A stretch of 64,000 nt of DNA. Source: Parvibaculum sp046297875 (GTDB lineage Bacteria; Pseudomonadota; Alphaproteobacteria; Parvibaculales; Parvibaculaceae). Every line of letters begins with the position of its first letter. Within the stretch, counting starts at the first letter, position 1. The stretch spans positions 1,984,001 to 2,048,000 of the forward strand of contig NZ_JBKBHD010000001.1 of NCBI RefSeq assembly GCF_046297875.1, in the 5' to 3' direction. The notes under the pieces were generated by a model. That model saw nothing but the letters and a program-made list of their open reading frames with translations. It ran no database searches and was not told the DNA's origin. The translations under genes were made by a program, and so were the position numbers. Positions 32,431 through 39,871 of the stretch are shown one piece after another.

Positions 32431-33954
32431 TCAATACCTCGCCGCCCGCCGCTCCACAGGCCCGTCATCCGTCAGCGCGATATGGGTCAGCGTCTGTTCG
32501 TCGTGGTTCATGCGCCATGAGAGGAGGCGCTGGGCGTAGTCGAGCATCACGGGCAGATAGGCGGGGTCGGTCGCGACATTCACGAATTCGTCCGGGTCCT
32601 TTTCGAGGTCGAACAGGAGCGGCGGCAATTTCGTGAAGTGGACATATTTGTATTTCTCGTCGCGGATGATGTTCATCGTGCATTGATGGAGCGTGAGGCC
32701 GAGACGCTTCTCCGCGCTGTCGTCGGCGGGGTCGCGGAAGTCGAATTCCCAATGCGCTTCCTTCCGCCATGTCTCGGGCTCCCGTCCTTCAAGGAAGGGG
32801 CGGAGCGAGGCGCCGTCGCATTGCACGGGGATCTCCGCGCCGATGAGGTCGAGCATGGTCGGCATGATGTCGACATTCTCGGTGAAGCGCGTCACCACGC
32901 TGCCGCGGGCGCCATCCGCCGCGCGGCGCGGATCGCGGATGATGAGCGGGATGTGGTAGGAGGCGTCGAAATATCCGCATTTGCCGAGCAGCCAGTGGTC
33001 GCCCATCTGCTCGCCGTGATCGGAGGTGAAAATGATGAGCGTGTTGTCCCAGCGCCCGCTTTCTTTCAGGAAGGCGAAGAGCCGGCCCAGCGCCTCGTCC
33101 ACCTCCGACATCAGCCCGTAATAGACGGCCTTCAGCCTGCGGAGCTTTTTCTCGTCCGCCGGCGCGCGGAAGAGCTTGCGGCCGAGCTGGTGTTCGAGCC
33201 AGGGGTGCTGCGCGGCTTCCGCCTCATGGCTCTCCTTCCGCGCAAAGCCCGGCACCGCCGCCGGGTCGTACATGGCGTTGAAGGGCTCGGGCGCGACGAA
33301 AGGCGGGTGCGGCCGGAGCAGCGAGAGATGGGCGATGAAGGGCTTCTCGCTCGCGCCGATATAGCCGATGACCTGATTTGTCAGGAAATTCGTGTCGTCC
33401 ACCTCCTTCGGATAGATGAGCGGGCGGGGCACTGCCGCACCGTCCTCATATTCCGGCCCCGGCGCGCGCTCGCCATAGGCGTAGCGGATGTCCGCCGGCA
33501 CGTCATAGCCGTTGGCGGCGAGCCAGTCGGTCCAGGGCGTCGGCCAGGTGCCCATCATGGCAACGGGGCGGATGCCGGGCAGCGGGCCTTCATATGTGAG
33601 GAGCCAGGGGCTTTCCGGGTCTTCCTCGCGCGGGTCCTGGCTCGTGTCGGTATAGCCGAAGAGTACGGGGTCATAGCCGAGGCGGCCCGCCTCCTTCGCC
33701 CAGTTCGTGTGGCGCGCATCGAGCGGCGTGCCATTGGTGCCGGAGCGGTGGTTCTGCAGATACATGCCGGTATGGAGCGAGGCGCGGGAAGGGCCGCAGG
33801 GCACTGCGTTTGCGTAGTGCCGCTGGAAGAGCACGCCGTCGGCGGCGAGCGCATCGAGGTTCGGCGTCTTCACCATTTCGTGGCCGCGGGCCGACAGGCA
33901 TTCGCCGCGCCACTGATCCGCCGTGATGAAGAGAATATTGAGTTTCTGCGCCAT
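32431..33954 (-). CDS. Phosphonate monoester hydrolase/sulfatase (alkaline phosphatase superfamily)
   Basis: A 507-residue hydrolase. The nucleophile motif is VPCGPSRASLHTG with Cys53, which would be converted to formylglycine by a sulfatase-modifying enzyme. First-metal residues are seen in FITADQWRGE (Asp13) and FTSDHGEQMGDHWLLGK. The segments LDLIGAEIPVQCDGASLRPFLEG and HFTKLPPLLFDLEKDPDEF closely follow phosphonate monoester hydrolases of Rhizobium and Burkholderia, more than ordinary arylsulfatases. Such enzymes are promiscuous toward phosphonate monoesters, phosphodiesters and sulfate esters. ATG at 33954 is backed by GGGAGGG. It precedes an LhgO-like oxidase in the same operon. No phn genes are nearby, so the natural substrate is open. 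Confidence 0.88.
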   Translation of the reverse strand: MAQKLNILFITADQWRGECLSARGHEMVKTPNLDALAADGVLFQRHYANAVPCGPSRASLHTGMYLQNHRSGTNGTPLDARHTNWAKEAGRLGYDPVLFGYTDTSQDPREEDPESPWLLTYEGPLPGIRPVAMMGTWPTPWTDWLAANGYDVPADIRYAYGERAPGPEYEDGAAVPRPLIYPKEVDDTNFLTNQVIGYIGASEKPFIAHLSLLRPHPPFVAPEPFNAMYDPAAVPGFARKESHEAEAAQHPWLEHQLGRKLFRAPADEKKLRRLKAVYYGLMSEVDEALGRLFAFLKESGRWDNTLIIFTSDHGEQMGDHWLLGKCGYFDASYHIPLIIRDPRRAADGARGSVVTRFTENVDIMPTMLDLIGAEIPVQCDGASLRPFLEGREPETWRKEAHWEFDFRDPADDSAEKRLGLTLHQCTMNIIRDEKYKYVHFTKLPPLLFDLEKDPDEFVNVATDPAYLPVMLDYAQRLLSWRMNHDEQTLTHIALTDDGPVERRAARY

Positions 33955-34163
33955 TTCCGGCCCTCCCGCTGCGTTCCTCTGCCCCAGACTATGCGATGCC
34001 GGTGACAGGGGAACAACGGGGGCGGAAGGGGGCAAGTGCGTGAAAAAGTCCCTCTCGCCATTGAGGGGTTGAAAAGAAATGAGCCCTGCGTCATGTATGT
34101 GCCGCCCTTCGGGCGTCAGGCGGGCCCGGCCCGGTTCCTCAACCTCCGGCGAAGAAAAGCAAG

Positions 34164-34484
34164 ATGGCGAAGATCACCTATATCGAGCACAACGGCACGG
34201 AACATGTCATCGATGTCGAAAGCGGCATGACGGTGATGGAAGGCGCCATCAAGAATTCCATTCCCGGCATCGACGCCGATTGCGGCGGCGCCTGCGCCTG
34301 CGCGACCTGCCATGTCTATGTCGCGCCGGAATGGAAGGAGAAGGTGGGCCCCGCCGAGAGCATGGAAGAAGACATGCTCGATTTCGCCTTCGACGTGCGT
34401 GACAATTCGCGCCTCTCCTGCCAGATCAAGGTGACGGATGAGCTCGACGGTCTCGTGGTGAACCTGCCCGAAAAGCAGTTCTGA
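34164..34484 (+). CDS. [2Fe-2S] ferredoxin, putidaredoxin/adrenodoxin type
   Basis: A 106-residue ferredoxin. Cluster ligands are Cys40, Cys46 and Cys49 (C-x5-C-x2-C in DADCGGACACATCH) and Cys86 (RLSCQIK), the vertebrate-type/putidaredoxin spacing; there is an extra Cys44. It transfers one electron to P450s or takes part in iron-sulfur assembly. ATG at 34164 follows an AAGAAAAGCAAG stretch rather than a strong ribosome site. It stands alone between the hydrolase (divergent) and a TetR gene (convergent). Whether it or the second ferredoxin at 37398 serves the P450 is not clear. Confidence 0.95.
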   Translation: MAKITYIEHNGTEHVIDVESGMTVMEGAIKNSIPGIDADCGGACACATCHVYVAPEWKEKVGPAESMEEDMLDFAFDVRDNSRLSCQIKVTDELDGLVVNLPEKQF

Positions 34485-34502
34485 GAACGGCGCCTCTTTT
34501 TC

Positions 34503-35102
34503 TCACCTGATCGTTTTCGCAGCCTGCCTTGCGATTGTCTCAAGCCCGGCGCGGGTTTCGCCTGCGCGGGCGCGAAGCGCGAGGCTGTGCAGCACGGCGC
34601 CTGCGAGCCGCGCCAGCGCGGCCGCATCGGCATCTTCTGAAATCTCGCCGCGCTTCTTCGCCTTTGCGTAGAGAAGTTCGAGGCCCCGGTCGATTTCGTC
34701 CAGCACGTCCTTCAGCACCGTCCTGATGTCGTCATCCACCACCGCTTCGGCCGGCGCGGTGCAGGAGACGAAGCAGCCGCGCGGCCCGTTCTCGCCCGAC
34801 AGGTAGAGATCGATGCCGCCCTGATAGAAGGCGGCGAGCCCCTCCGTCAGTGCCATGTCCGACTGCAGGATGGCGACGAGAACCTTGCGCAGGCCCTCCG
34901 TGTAGAGGTCGAGGCTTTTCAGATAGATCGACTTCTTGTCGCCGAAGGCCGCATAGAGGCTAGGCCGGTTCATGCCCGTCGCGGCGGCAAGGTCGTCGAG
35001 CGAGGTGCCGGTGAAGCCTGCCGCCCAGAATGTCTCCATGGCCTTTGTCAGTGCCTTTTCGGGGTCATAGGCGCGGGGCCTTCCGCGGGGGGATTTCGAC
35101 AT
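34503..35102 (-). CDS. TetR/AcrR-family transcriptional regulator
   Basis: A 199-residue repressor. The N-terminal helix-turn-helix is GFTGTSLDDLAAATGMNRPSLYAAFGDKKSIY, with the family's typical KxxxY/F ending, and the C-terminal domain looks like the TetR_C group of enzymes linked to glutathione S-transferases or NemR-type genes (contains CFVSCTAPAE with two cysteines that might sense electrophiles). ATG at 35102 (MSKSPRGRP) is inside an operator half-site, which suggests autorepression. It is divergent from the glutathione S-transferase gene, whose promoter lies in the gap with two copies of an operator motif. A longer N-terminal start at 35120 is less likely because it would lie in the operator. 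Confidence 0.93.
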   Translation of the reverse strand: MSKSPRGRPRAYDPEKALTKAMETFWAAGFTGTSLDDLAAATGMNRPSLYAAFGDKKSIYLKSLDLYTEGLRKVLVAILQSDMALTEGLAAFYQGGIDLYLSGENGPRGCFVSCTAPAEAVVDDDIRTVLKDVLDEIDRGLELLYAKAKKRGEISEDADAAALARLAGAVLHSLALRARAGETRAGLETIARQAAKTIR

Positions 35103-35119
35103 TTTTGTACCAATTCGCA
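35101..35119 (+). promoter_or_regulatory. Regulator operator copy 1 (autoregulatory)
   Basis: The first copy begins ATTTTTGTACCAATTCGCA and covers the start codon of the TetR gene. It is a close match (16 of 19) to the copy on the opposite strand at 35155-35173, so the two form an 11-bp perfect inverted repeat (ATTTTTGTACC/GGTACAAAAAT) about 50 bp apart. Binding here would block translation-proximal transcription of the regulator. Confidence 0.6.
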
Positions 35120-35127
35120 AAAAATCA

Positions 35128-35155
35128 TTGACGGGCGTCCGGCGCTCATTATTAT
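35128..35155 (+). promoter_or_regulatory. Sigma-70-type promoter of the GST gene
   Basis: A near-consensus promoter: TTGACG (35128-35133), 16-base spacer, TATTAT (35150-35155), reading toward the glutathione S-transferase start at 35192. The downstream operator copy starts at the end of the -10 box, so repressor bound there would block it. Confidence 0.7.
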
Positions 35156-35173
35156 TCGGATAGGTACAAAAAT
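35155..35173 (-). promoter_or_regulatory. Regulator operator copy 2 (GST promoter)
   Basis: Read on the minus strand the site is ATTTTTGTACCTATCCGAA, matching copy 1 in 16 of 19 positions. It overlaps the -10 region and start site of the GST promoter. The shared core is GTACC-x-AT-x-CG. Together with copy 1 this defines the probable binding motif of the adjacent TetR protein. Confidence 0.6.
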
Positions 35174-35191
35174 CCAGCCGGGAGGAAACCT

Positions 35192-35821
35192 ATGGAGCTT
35201 TATTTCGCACCGATGGCCTGTTCCATCGCCACGCGCATCGCGCTTTACGAAATGGGGAAGGGCGACGAAGCCTCGTTTCACCGCGTCGCGCTTGCCAGCA
35301 AGACGCTCGAAGACGGGGCGGACTTTTACGCCATCAATCCGAAAGGCCAGGTGCCGGCGCTCCGGCTCGACAATGGCGAGGTCCTGACGGAGAACGCCGC
35401 CATCCTTCAATATGTCGCCGATCTCAAGCCGGATGCGGGGCTTGCGCCCGCCTATGGCACCATGGAGCGGTACAGGCTTCAGGAGCTGTTGAATTTCATC
35501 GGTTCCGAGTTGCACCAGAAAGTGCTGGCCACGATCTTCAATCCCGCTGCGCCGCCCGAAGCCAAGGCCTATGCGCGTGACGAGGTGGCGCCGGTCAAGT
35601 TCGCGATGCTGGCAGAGGCCGTGAAGGACAAGGCGTTCCTCATCGGCAACCGCTTCACGGTGGCCGATGCCTATGCGTTTTTCGTGCTGTCGCTGTGTCC
35701 GTTCTTCGGCATCGACATTGCCCGCTGGCCTTCGCTCGAGGCCTATTTCAAGGGCCTGTCCGCGCGTCCCGCCGTGGCGCGCGCTGCCGCCGAGGAAATG
35801 GCGCTTATGAAGCCGAGCTGA
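35192..35821 (+). CDS. Glutathione S-transferase family protein
   Basis: A 209-residue GST. The thioredoxin-like N-terminal domain has MELYFAPMACSIATRIAL, where Cys10/Ser11 is the beta-class catalytic region, and the GSH-binding turn GQVPALRLDNGEVLTENAAILQYVADL; the helical C-terminal domain has the GNRFTVADAYAFFVL motif. It conjugates glutathione to electrophiles. GGGAGGAAACC precedes the ATG at a good distance. It is controlled by the divergent TetR gene through visible operators, so it is probably induced by an electrophilic compound. Its 3' end overlaps the convergent chorismate mutase gene by 17 bases. Confidence 0.94.
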   Translation: MELYFAPMACSIATRIALYEMGKGDEASFHRVALASKTLEDGADFYAINPKGQVPALRLDNGEVLTENAAILQYVADLKPDAGLAPAYGTMERYRLQELLNFIGSELHQKVLATIFNPAAPPEAKAYARDEVAPVKFAMLAEAVKDKAFLIGNRFTVADAYAFFVLSLCPFFGIDIARWPSLEAYFKGLSARPAVARAAAEEMALMKPS

Positions 35822-36116
35822 CGCTTTTCTTCGGGCGGGCGTCGAACACATCGAACTCATGTTCGATCGACTTCTCGATCAGGAGCCGCCACAGCGGCTC
35901 CGCGATCGCCCGGCTGAGGCCCGCCCGGTCCGCTTCCGCGAGAACCTTCTTAACCACATCCTCGATCCGCGCCTCGTCGCGCACGGCCGAGCGCTCACCC
36001 TTGATGATACCGGCCTGTTCGATATAGGACTGCCGCTCGGCGAGGAGTTTCACCAGGTCGCGGTCGATCCGGTCAATCTCCCGGCGGACTTCCGCCATCG
36101 TGTTGCATTTCACCAT
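35805..36116 (-). CDS. Chorismate mutase, AroQ type
   Basis: A 103-residue all-helical enzyme. The signature EVRREIDRIDRDLVKLLAERQSYIEQAG (helix 1) holds the conserved Arg and Lys of AroQ chorismate mutases, and IAEPLWRLLIEKSIEHEF is the C-terminal helix. It converts chorismate to prephenate at the start of Phe/Tyr synthesis; small monofunctional forms also occur as isochorismate pyruvate lyase-like proteins. ATG at 36116 is preceded by CGGAGG. It overlaps the 3' end of the glutathione S-transferase gene on the other strand by 17 bases. Confidence 0.9.
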   Translation of the reverse strand: MVKCNTMAEVRREIDRIDRDLVKLLAERQSYIEQAGIIKGERSAVRDEARIEDVVKKVLAEADRAGLSRAIAEPLWRLLIEKSIEHEFDVFDARPKKSVSSAS

Positions 36117-36330
36117 CGGGAGCCTCCGGGGCTGGTGCGGCACGGGGTCATGCTGCGCTGCCGCATTCGCTGCGTAAGATAGGCATCGCGGCCGGTTTGT
36201 CACGGCCAATCGGCATGATTTTTCTCTTGGCGTCAGGGCAGGGGCAACCTATATAGGCGTCAATGGTTGTGAAATATCTATAACCACATATTTTCATTGT
36301 TATTCCTGCTCCCGGAGCAGGTAAAGACAG

Positions 36331-37371
36331 GTGGCTGAGATGACGCAAGAAACAATCTCGACGGATGTGGTCATCATCGGAGCGGGGCCTTGCGGTCTGT
36401 TCGCGGTGTTCGAGCTTGGCCTGCTCGATATGAAATGCCACCTGATCGACATTCTGGACAAGCCGGGCGGGCAGTGCGCCGAGCTTTATCCCGAAAAGCC
36501 GATCTACGATATCCCGGCCCTTCCCGTCGTCAGTGGCCAGGAGCTGACCGAGCGTCTGATGGAGCAGGCGGCGCCTTTCGGTCCGCAGTATCATTATAAC
36601 GAGATGGTCGAGGAACTGGAGAAGCTGCCCGATGGCCGTTTCCGCGTGAAGACCGATGGCGGCCTCGTGTTCGAGTCGAAAGTCATCGTCATTGCGGCAG
36701 GCGGCGGCAGCTTCCAGCCGAAGAAGCCGCCGATCCCCGGCATCGAGGCCTATGAAGGCAAGTCCGTCTTCTATGCCGTGAAGCGTATGGAGACCTTCCG
36801 CAACAAGAAGGTGCTGATCTCGGGCGGCGGCGACAGCGCGCTCGACTGGACGATCAATCTCCAGCCCATCACGCAGTCGATGCAGCTCATTCACCGCCGT
36901 GACGGTTTCCGCGCCGCGCCCGACAGCGTCAACAAGATGCATGCGCTGGTCGAAGAGAAGAAGATGCAGTTCCATCTCGGCCAGATCACGTCGCTGCATG
37001 GCGACAACGGCCAGCTCACCGGCGTTACCGCCAAGGGCAATGACGGCAAGGATTACGAGATCGAGTGCGACACGCTGTTGCCATTCTTCGGCCTCACCAT
37101 GAAGCTCGGCCCGATCGCCAACTGGGGCGTCAATCTTCATGAGAACCTCATCCCGGTCGACACGGAAAAATTCCAGACGAGCGAGCCGGGCATCTTCGCC
37201 ATCGGCGACATCAACACCTATCCGGGCAAGCTGAAGCTCATTCTCTCGGGCTTCCACGAGGCGGCGCTTATGGCGCAGGCCGCGTTCAAATATGCGAACC
37301 CGGATGCGAAGGTGACGTTCCAGTACACGACGTCGTCGACCAGCCTGCAGAAGAAGCTCGGCGTCGCCTGA
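36331..37371 (+). CDS. Ferredoxin--NADP+ reductase, thioredoxin-reductase-like type
   Basis: A 346-residue flavoprotein. FAD binding is shown by VVIIGAGPCGLFAVFELGL and the GGQCAELYP loop, NADPH binding by VLISGGGDSALDW, and the C-terminal FAD motif by FAIGDINTYPGKLKLILSG. The CxxC of thioredoxin reductase is missing, which places it with TrxR-like ferredoxin-NADP+ reductases of Rhodopseudomonas/Bacillus type. It passes electrons from NADPH to a ferredoxin, very likely the one encoded 26 bases downstream. The start is GTG at 36331 or ATG at 36340; both have weak ribosome sites. An imperfect inverted repeat (TGGTT/AACCA, 36264-36286) lies 45-67 bases upstream. Confidence 0.9.
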   Translation: MAEMTQETISTDVVIIGAGPCGLFAVFELGLLDMKCHLIDILDKPGGQCAELYPEKPIYDIPALPVVSGQELTERLMEQAAPFGPQYHYNEMVEELEKLPDGRFRVKTDGGLVFESKVIVIAAGGGSFQPKKPPIPGIEAYEGKSVFYAVKRMETFRNKKVLISGGGDSALDWTINLQPITQSMQLIHRRDGFRAAPDSVNKMHALVEEKKMQFHLGQITSLHGDNGQLTGVTAKGNDGKDYEIECDTLLPFFGLTMKLGPIANWGVNLHENLIPVDTEKFQTSEPGIFAIGDINTYPGKLKLILSGFHEAALMAQAAFKYANPDAKVTFQYTTSSTSLQKKLGVA

Positions 37372-37397
37372 CGTTCTCAGCACTCCTGGAGTTAGTC

Positions 37398-37721
37398 ATG
37401 CGTATCATCCTTGTGGACGGCAAGGGCCGCGAGCATGAGCTCGAGGCCGTGGAAGGCTGGCGGGTGATGGAGATCATCCGCGATTATGGCTTCCCCATCG
37501 TCGCCGAATGCGGCGGCGCCTGTGCCTGCGGCACCTGTCAGGTGGAAGTCGATCCCGAATGGTCGGCAAAACTTCACGCGCCGCGCGAGGACGAGCTCGA
37601 CCAGCTCGACCAGAATTACGGTGGCGAGTGGTCGCGTCTTTCATGCCAGCTCATCATGTCGGAAGAGCTTGACGGCTTGCGGCTCCGCCTCTCCGACATC
37701 GCGATCCGCGAAGCGGCGTAG
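37398..37721 (+). CDS. [2Fe-2S] ferredoxin, second putidaredoxin-type copy
   Basis: A 107-residue ferredoxin with ligands Cys38, Cys44, Cys47 (C-x5-C-x2-C in AECGGACACGTC) and Cys83 (RLSCQL). It is a close relative of the ferredoxin at 34164 in cluster spacing but differs in the loop residues. CTGGAGT is nine bases before the ATG. It is the partner of the ferredoxin reductase gene just upstream and so belongs to a two-component electron-transfer chain for P450 or Fe-S biogenesis. Confidence 0.95.
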   Translation: MRIILVDGKGREHELEAVEGWRVMEIIRDYGFPIVAECGGACACGTCQVEVDPEWSAKLHAPREDELDQLDQNYGGEWSRLSCQLIMSEELDGLRLRLSDIAIREAA

Positions 37722-37774
37722 CATTTTCGACCGGTCTTTTCGGGCCTCGATCAGGTAGTCTCAAAACCAAAATA

Positions 37775-37805
37775 CGTCATGGCCCTCATAAAGCGGGCCA
37801 TGACG
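37775..37805. repeat. Short fused form of the dispersed palindromic repeat
   Basis: An 11-bp-arm hairpin CGTCATGGCCC/GGGCCATGACG with loop TCATAAAGC. It combines the left arm of the first hairpin and the right part of the second hairpin found at 1611 and 31155, so it looks like a deletion product of the full unit. Confidence 0.75.
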
Positions 37806-37869
37806 GCGTTGGGAGGAAACATGTGAAATCCATGTCCCAACTCCGCTCAAACAGCACCCCTCACTGGAC

Positions 37870-37917
37870 AAGCCCTCCCTCTCTCTGCCAACAATGCGGG
37901 AAGTGGAGGGCTTTTTC
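37870..37917 (+). promoter_or_regulatory. Hairpin that overlaps the ribosome site of the next gene
   Basis: A 9-bp stem AAGCCCTCC (37870-37878) with GGAGGGCTT (37905-37913), followed by TTTTC. The right arm contains the GGAGGG ribosome site for the TTG start at 37918. The same element has the shape of a Rho-independent terminator for the preceding transcript. Folding would both end upstream transcription and hide the ribosome site of this gene. Confidence 0.6.
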
Positions 37918-38319
37918 TTGCGCCGTATTTCTTTCATCGCCTGTCTTTTCGCCGCGCTCGTCTTCGCGGCGCCGTCCTTTGCGCAGCCGCAACAGGCAGT
38001 CGAGACCAGTCTCTATTTCGGTCTCGCGCTTGAAGATGGCGGCGAGGTGAGCGAGGAGGCGTGGCACGTCTTTCTCGCCGAAGAAGTCACGCCGCGCTTC
38101 CCCGATGGTTTCACCGTCATCGATGCTTATGGGCAATGGCACGATCCCTCGCTTGCCGATGCGCCCATCATCCGCGAGAAAACGAAACTCCTCATCATCG
38201 TGCATCCCGGCACGGCGGAGACGGACAAGGTGGTTACGGAAATCAAGGAGCGTTACAAAAAGCGTTTCGATCAGAAATCCGTTTTCCATACGGATGCGCC
38301 CGTCCGTATCGTGGAGTAG
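37918..38319 (+). CDS. DUF3574 family secreted protein
   Basis: A 133-residue protein with a signal peptide (MRRISFIACLFAALVFAAPSFA) and a mature domain that begins with ETSLYFGLALEDGGEVSEEAWHVFLAEEVTPRFPDGFTVIDAYGQW, typical of DUF3574. Function is unknown; members are small periplasmic proteins of an alpha/beta fold. I prefer the TTG at 37918 because a strong GGAGGG is seven bases upstream and it gives a clean signal peptide, over an ATG at 37894 that would put a charged stretch (REVEGFFL) before it. Confidence 0.78.
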   Translation: MRRISFIACLFAALVFAAPSFAQPQQAVETSLYFGLALEDGGEVSEEAWHVFLAEEVTPRFPDGFTVIDAYGQWHDPSLADAPIIREKTKLLIIVHPGTAETDKVVTEIKERYKKRFDQKSVFHTDAPVRIVE

Positions 38320-38329
38320 TCTTCCCTCC

Positions 38330-39184
38330 ATGTTTGCAGCTTCAGTACCTGTAGAAAAAACTTTCGAGATCTGGCCGGGCAGGTTGTCCTTTGCCGCGGG
38401 CGGCGCCGGCGCGCGCGATGCGCTCGATGCGGCGACCGACATGGCGCGTTCGCTTGCCCGCGCCGTGATCGAGGATGCGGAACTTCTTGCGCAAGGCGGC
38501 GATGTGCTGCCGCGCGGCGTTGCGGGCCGTCATGCGCTCGAAGCGGTGGTGCCGTTCCGCGATGTGCAGGGCGGCGATCTGCCGCCGCCGCTTGCGGCGC
38601 TGCCGGGTGCGATCTGCGATACCGTGCTCGATGCCATGCGCCGCGCGGCGGGTGAGGCGGATTTCATCATCGTCGCGCTCGGCAATGCGGCAGCGCTCCA
38701 TATGGAGCCGGGCATTGCCCTGCCGCCCGATGCCGATATGCCGCCGGTCCTTGCGGAATTTGCGCGCGCACTCGGGCCCGGCATTCAGGGCGGCGTCGCG
38801 CTTGGCGGCATCCATTCCGCCATGCCGACCTGCGGCGCGCTCGACATGGTGGCCGTGCAGTCGAAAAGCGCCGCCATTGCGGGTTTTGCCGCAGCGCTTG
38901 CCGCCGATGCGGCGGCTACCGGTTTCACGCCGCCGAAGGGAGACATGCCGCGCGACCGTCTGCTGGCCGCAGGCTGGGCAGGGCGCGCTATCGCCCGCGC
39001 GCCGGGCCTTGTCGAGCCGGAGGCGATCTGGGATGCCTTGTCCGCGTCCGTCCGCCAGGCATCGGCGCTCCGCGACCGGCGGCTCCTGTCCGCCGCGGCG
39101 CTCGGCTTTCGCGGGCGCGGCCGCACCATCGGCCCCATCGATGGCGACAGGCTGCTCCGCTTCGGCGTTTCGGAGTGGCGCTGA
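38330..39184 (+). CDS. UPF0280 family protein (ApbE-related)
   Basis: A 284-residue protein matching UPF0280, a group related to the FMN transferase ApbE and thiamine-type biosynthesis proteins. Typical segments are AVIEDAELLAQGGDV-like mid region and the GGVALGGIHSAMPTCGALDMVAVQSKSAAIAGFAAALAADAA stretch. No signal peptide is seen. The start ATG at 38330 has weak ribosome-site evidence. It is separated by 10 bases from the DUF3574 stop, so the two may be co-transcribed. Function is unassigned. Confidence 0.8.
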   Translation: MFAASVPVEKTFEIWPGRLSFAAGGAGARDALDAATDMARSLARAVIEDAELLAQGGDVLPRGVAGRHALEAVVPFRDVQGGDLPPPLAALPGAICDTVLDAMRRAAGEADFIIVALGNAAALHMEPGIALPPDADMPPVLAEFARALGPGIQGGVALGGIHSAMPTCGALDMVAVQSKSAAIAGFAAALAADAAATGFTPPKGDMPRDRLLAAGWAGRAIARAPGLVEPEAIWDALSASVRQASALRDRRLLSAAALGFRGRGRTIGPIDGDRLLRFGVSEWR

Positions 39185-39234
39185 TCGCGGCGCAGGGTCA
39201 TACTCGCCCCAAACAATAAGGGGAGGGTGGCCTC

Positions 39235-39852
39235 ATGGGTTTCTACGAACGCCGCATCGTGCCGCATATCATCAACTGCGCCTGCGGCACCAAGCCGATC
39301 CGCTATCAGCGCAAGAAGGTCGTGCCGATGGCCGAAGGCACCGTGCTTGAAATCGGCATCGGCACTGGCCTCAACCTTCCCTATTACGATGCCTCGAAGG
39401 TGACGAAGGTCATCGGCCTCGATCCGTCGGAGGAATCCTGGAAGCTTGCAGGCGAGCGCGCGAAGGATCTCACCTTCCCGGTCGAATTCATCGGCCTGCC
39501 GGGCGAGCAGATCCCGCTCGAGGATAAAAGCGTCGACACGGTTCTCTGCACCTTCAGCCTCTGCACGATCCCCGATCCGGTGACGGCGCTGCACGGCATG
39601 AAGCGCGTGTTGAAGCCGGGCGGCAAGCTCGTCTTCTGCGAGCATGGCGCCGCGCCCGACGAGGGCGTGAAGAAGTGGCAGGACCGCGTGAACCCGGTCT
39701 GGAAGGTGCTGTTCGGCGGCTGCAATCTCAACCGCAGGATGCCCGCGCTGATCGAGGAAGGCGGCTTCCGCATCGCCGATCTCCAGAGCATGTATCTGCC
39801 GTCGACGCCGCGCATCGCGGGCTTCAACTATTGGGGCGTGGCTGAAGCCTGA
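39235..39852 (+). CDS. Class I SAM-dependent methyltransferase, METTL7/phospholipid type
   Basis: A 205-residue methyltransferase with motif I VLEIGIGTGLNLPYYD, motif II IGLDPSEES, and the characteristic FIGLPGEQIPLEDKSVDTVLCTFSLCTIPDP and VLKPGGKLVFCEHG segments. It resembles the METTL7-like and phosphatidylethanolamine N-methyltransferase-like families, which act on lipids or small thiols. ATG at 39235, with GGGGAGGG eight or so bases before it. The sulfotransferase gene follows 19 bases after the stop. Confidence 0.88.
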   Translation: MGFYERRIVPHIINCACGTKPIRYQRKKVVPMAEGTVLEIGIGTGLNLPYYDASKVTKVIGLDPSEESWKLAGERAKDLTFPVEFIGLPGEQIPLEDKSVDTVLCTFSLCTIPDPVTALHGMKRVLKPGGKLVFCEHGAAPDEGVKKWQDRVNPVWKVLFGGCNLNRRMPALIEEGGFRIADLQSMYLPSTPRIAGFNYWGVAEA

Positions 39853-39871
39853 CCCCTTCGCGGAGACGATC

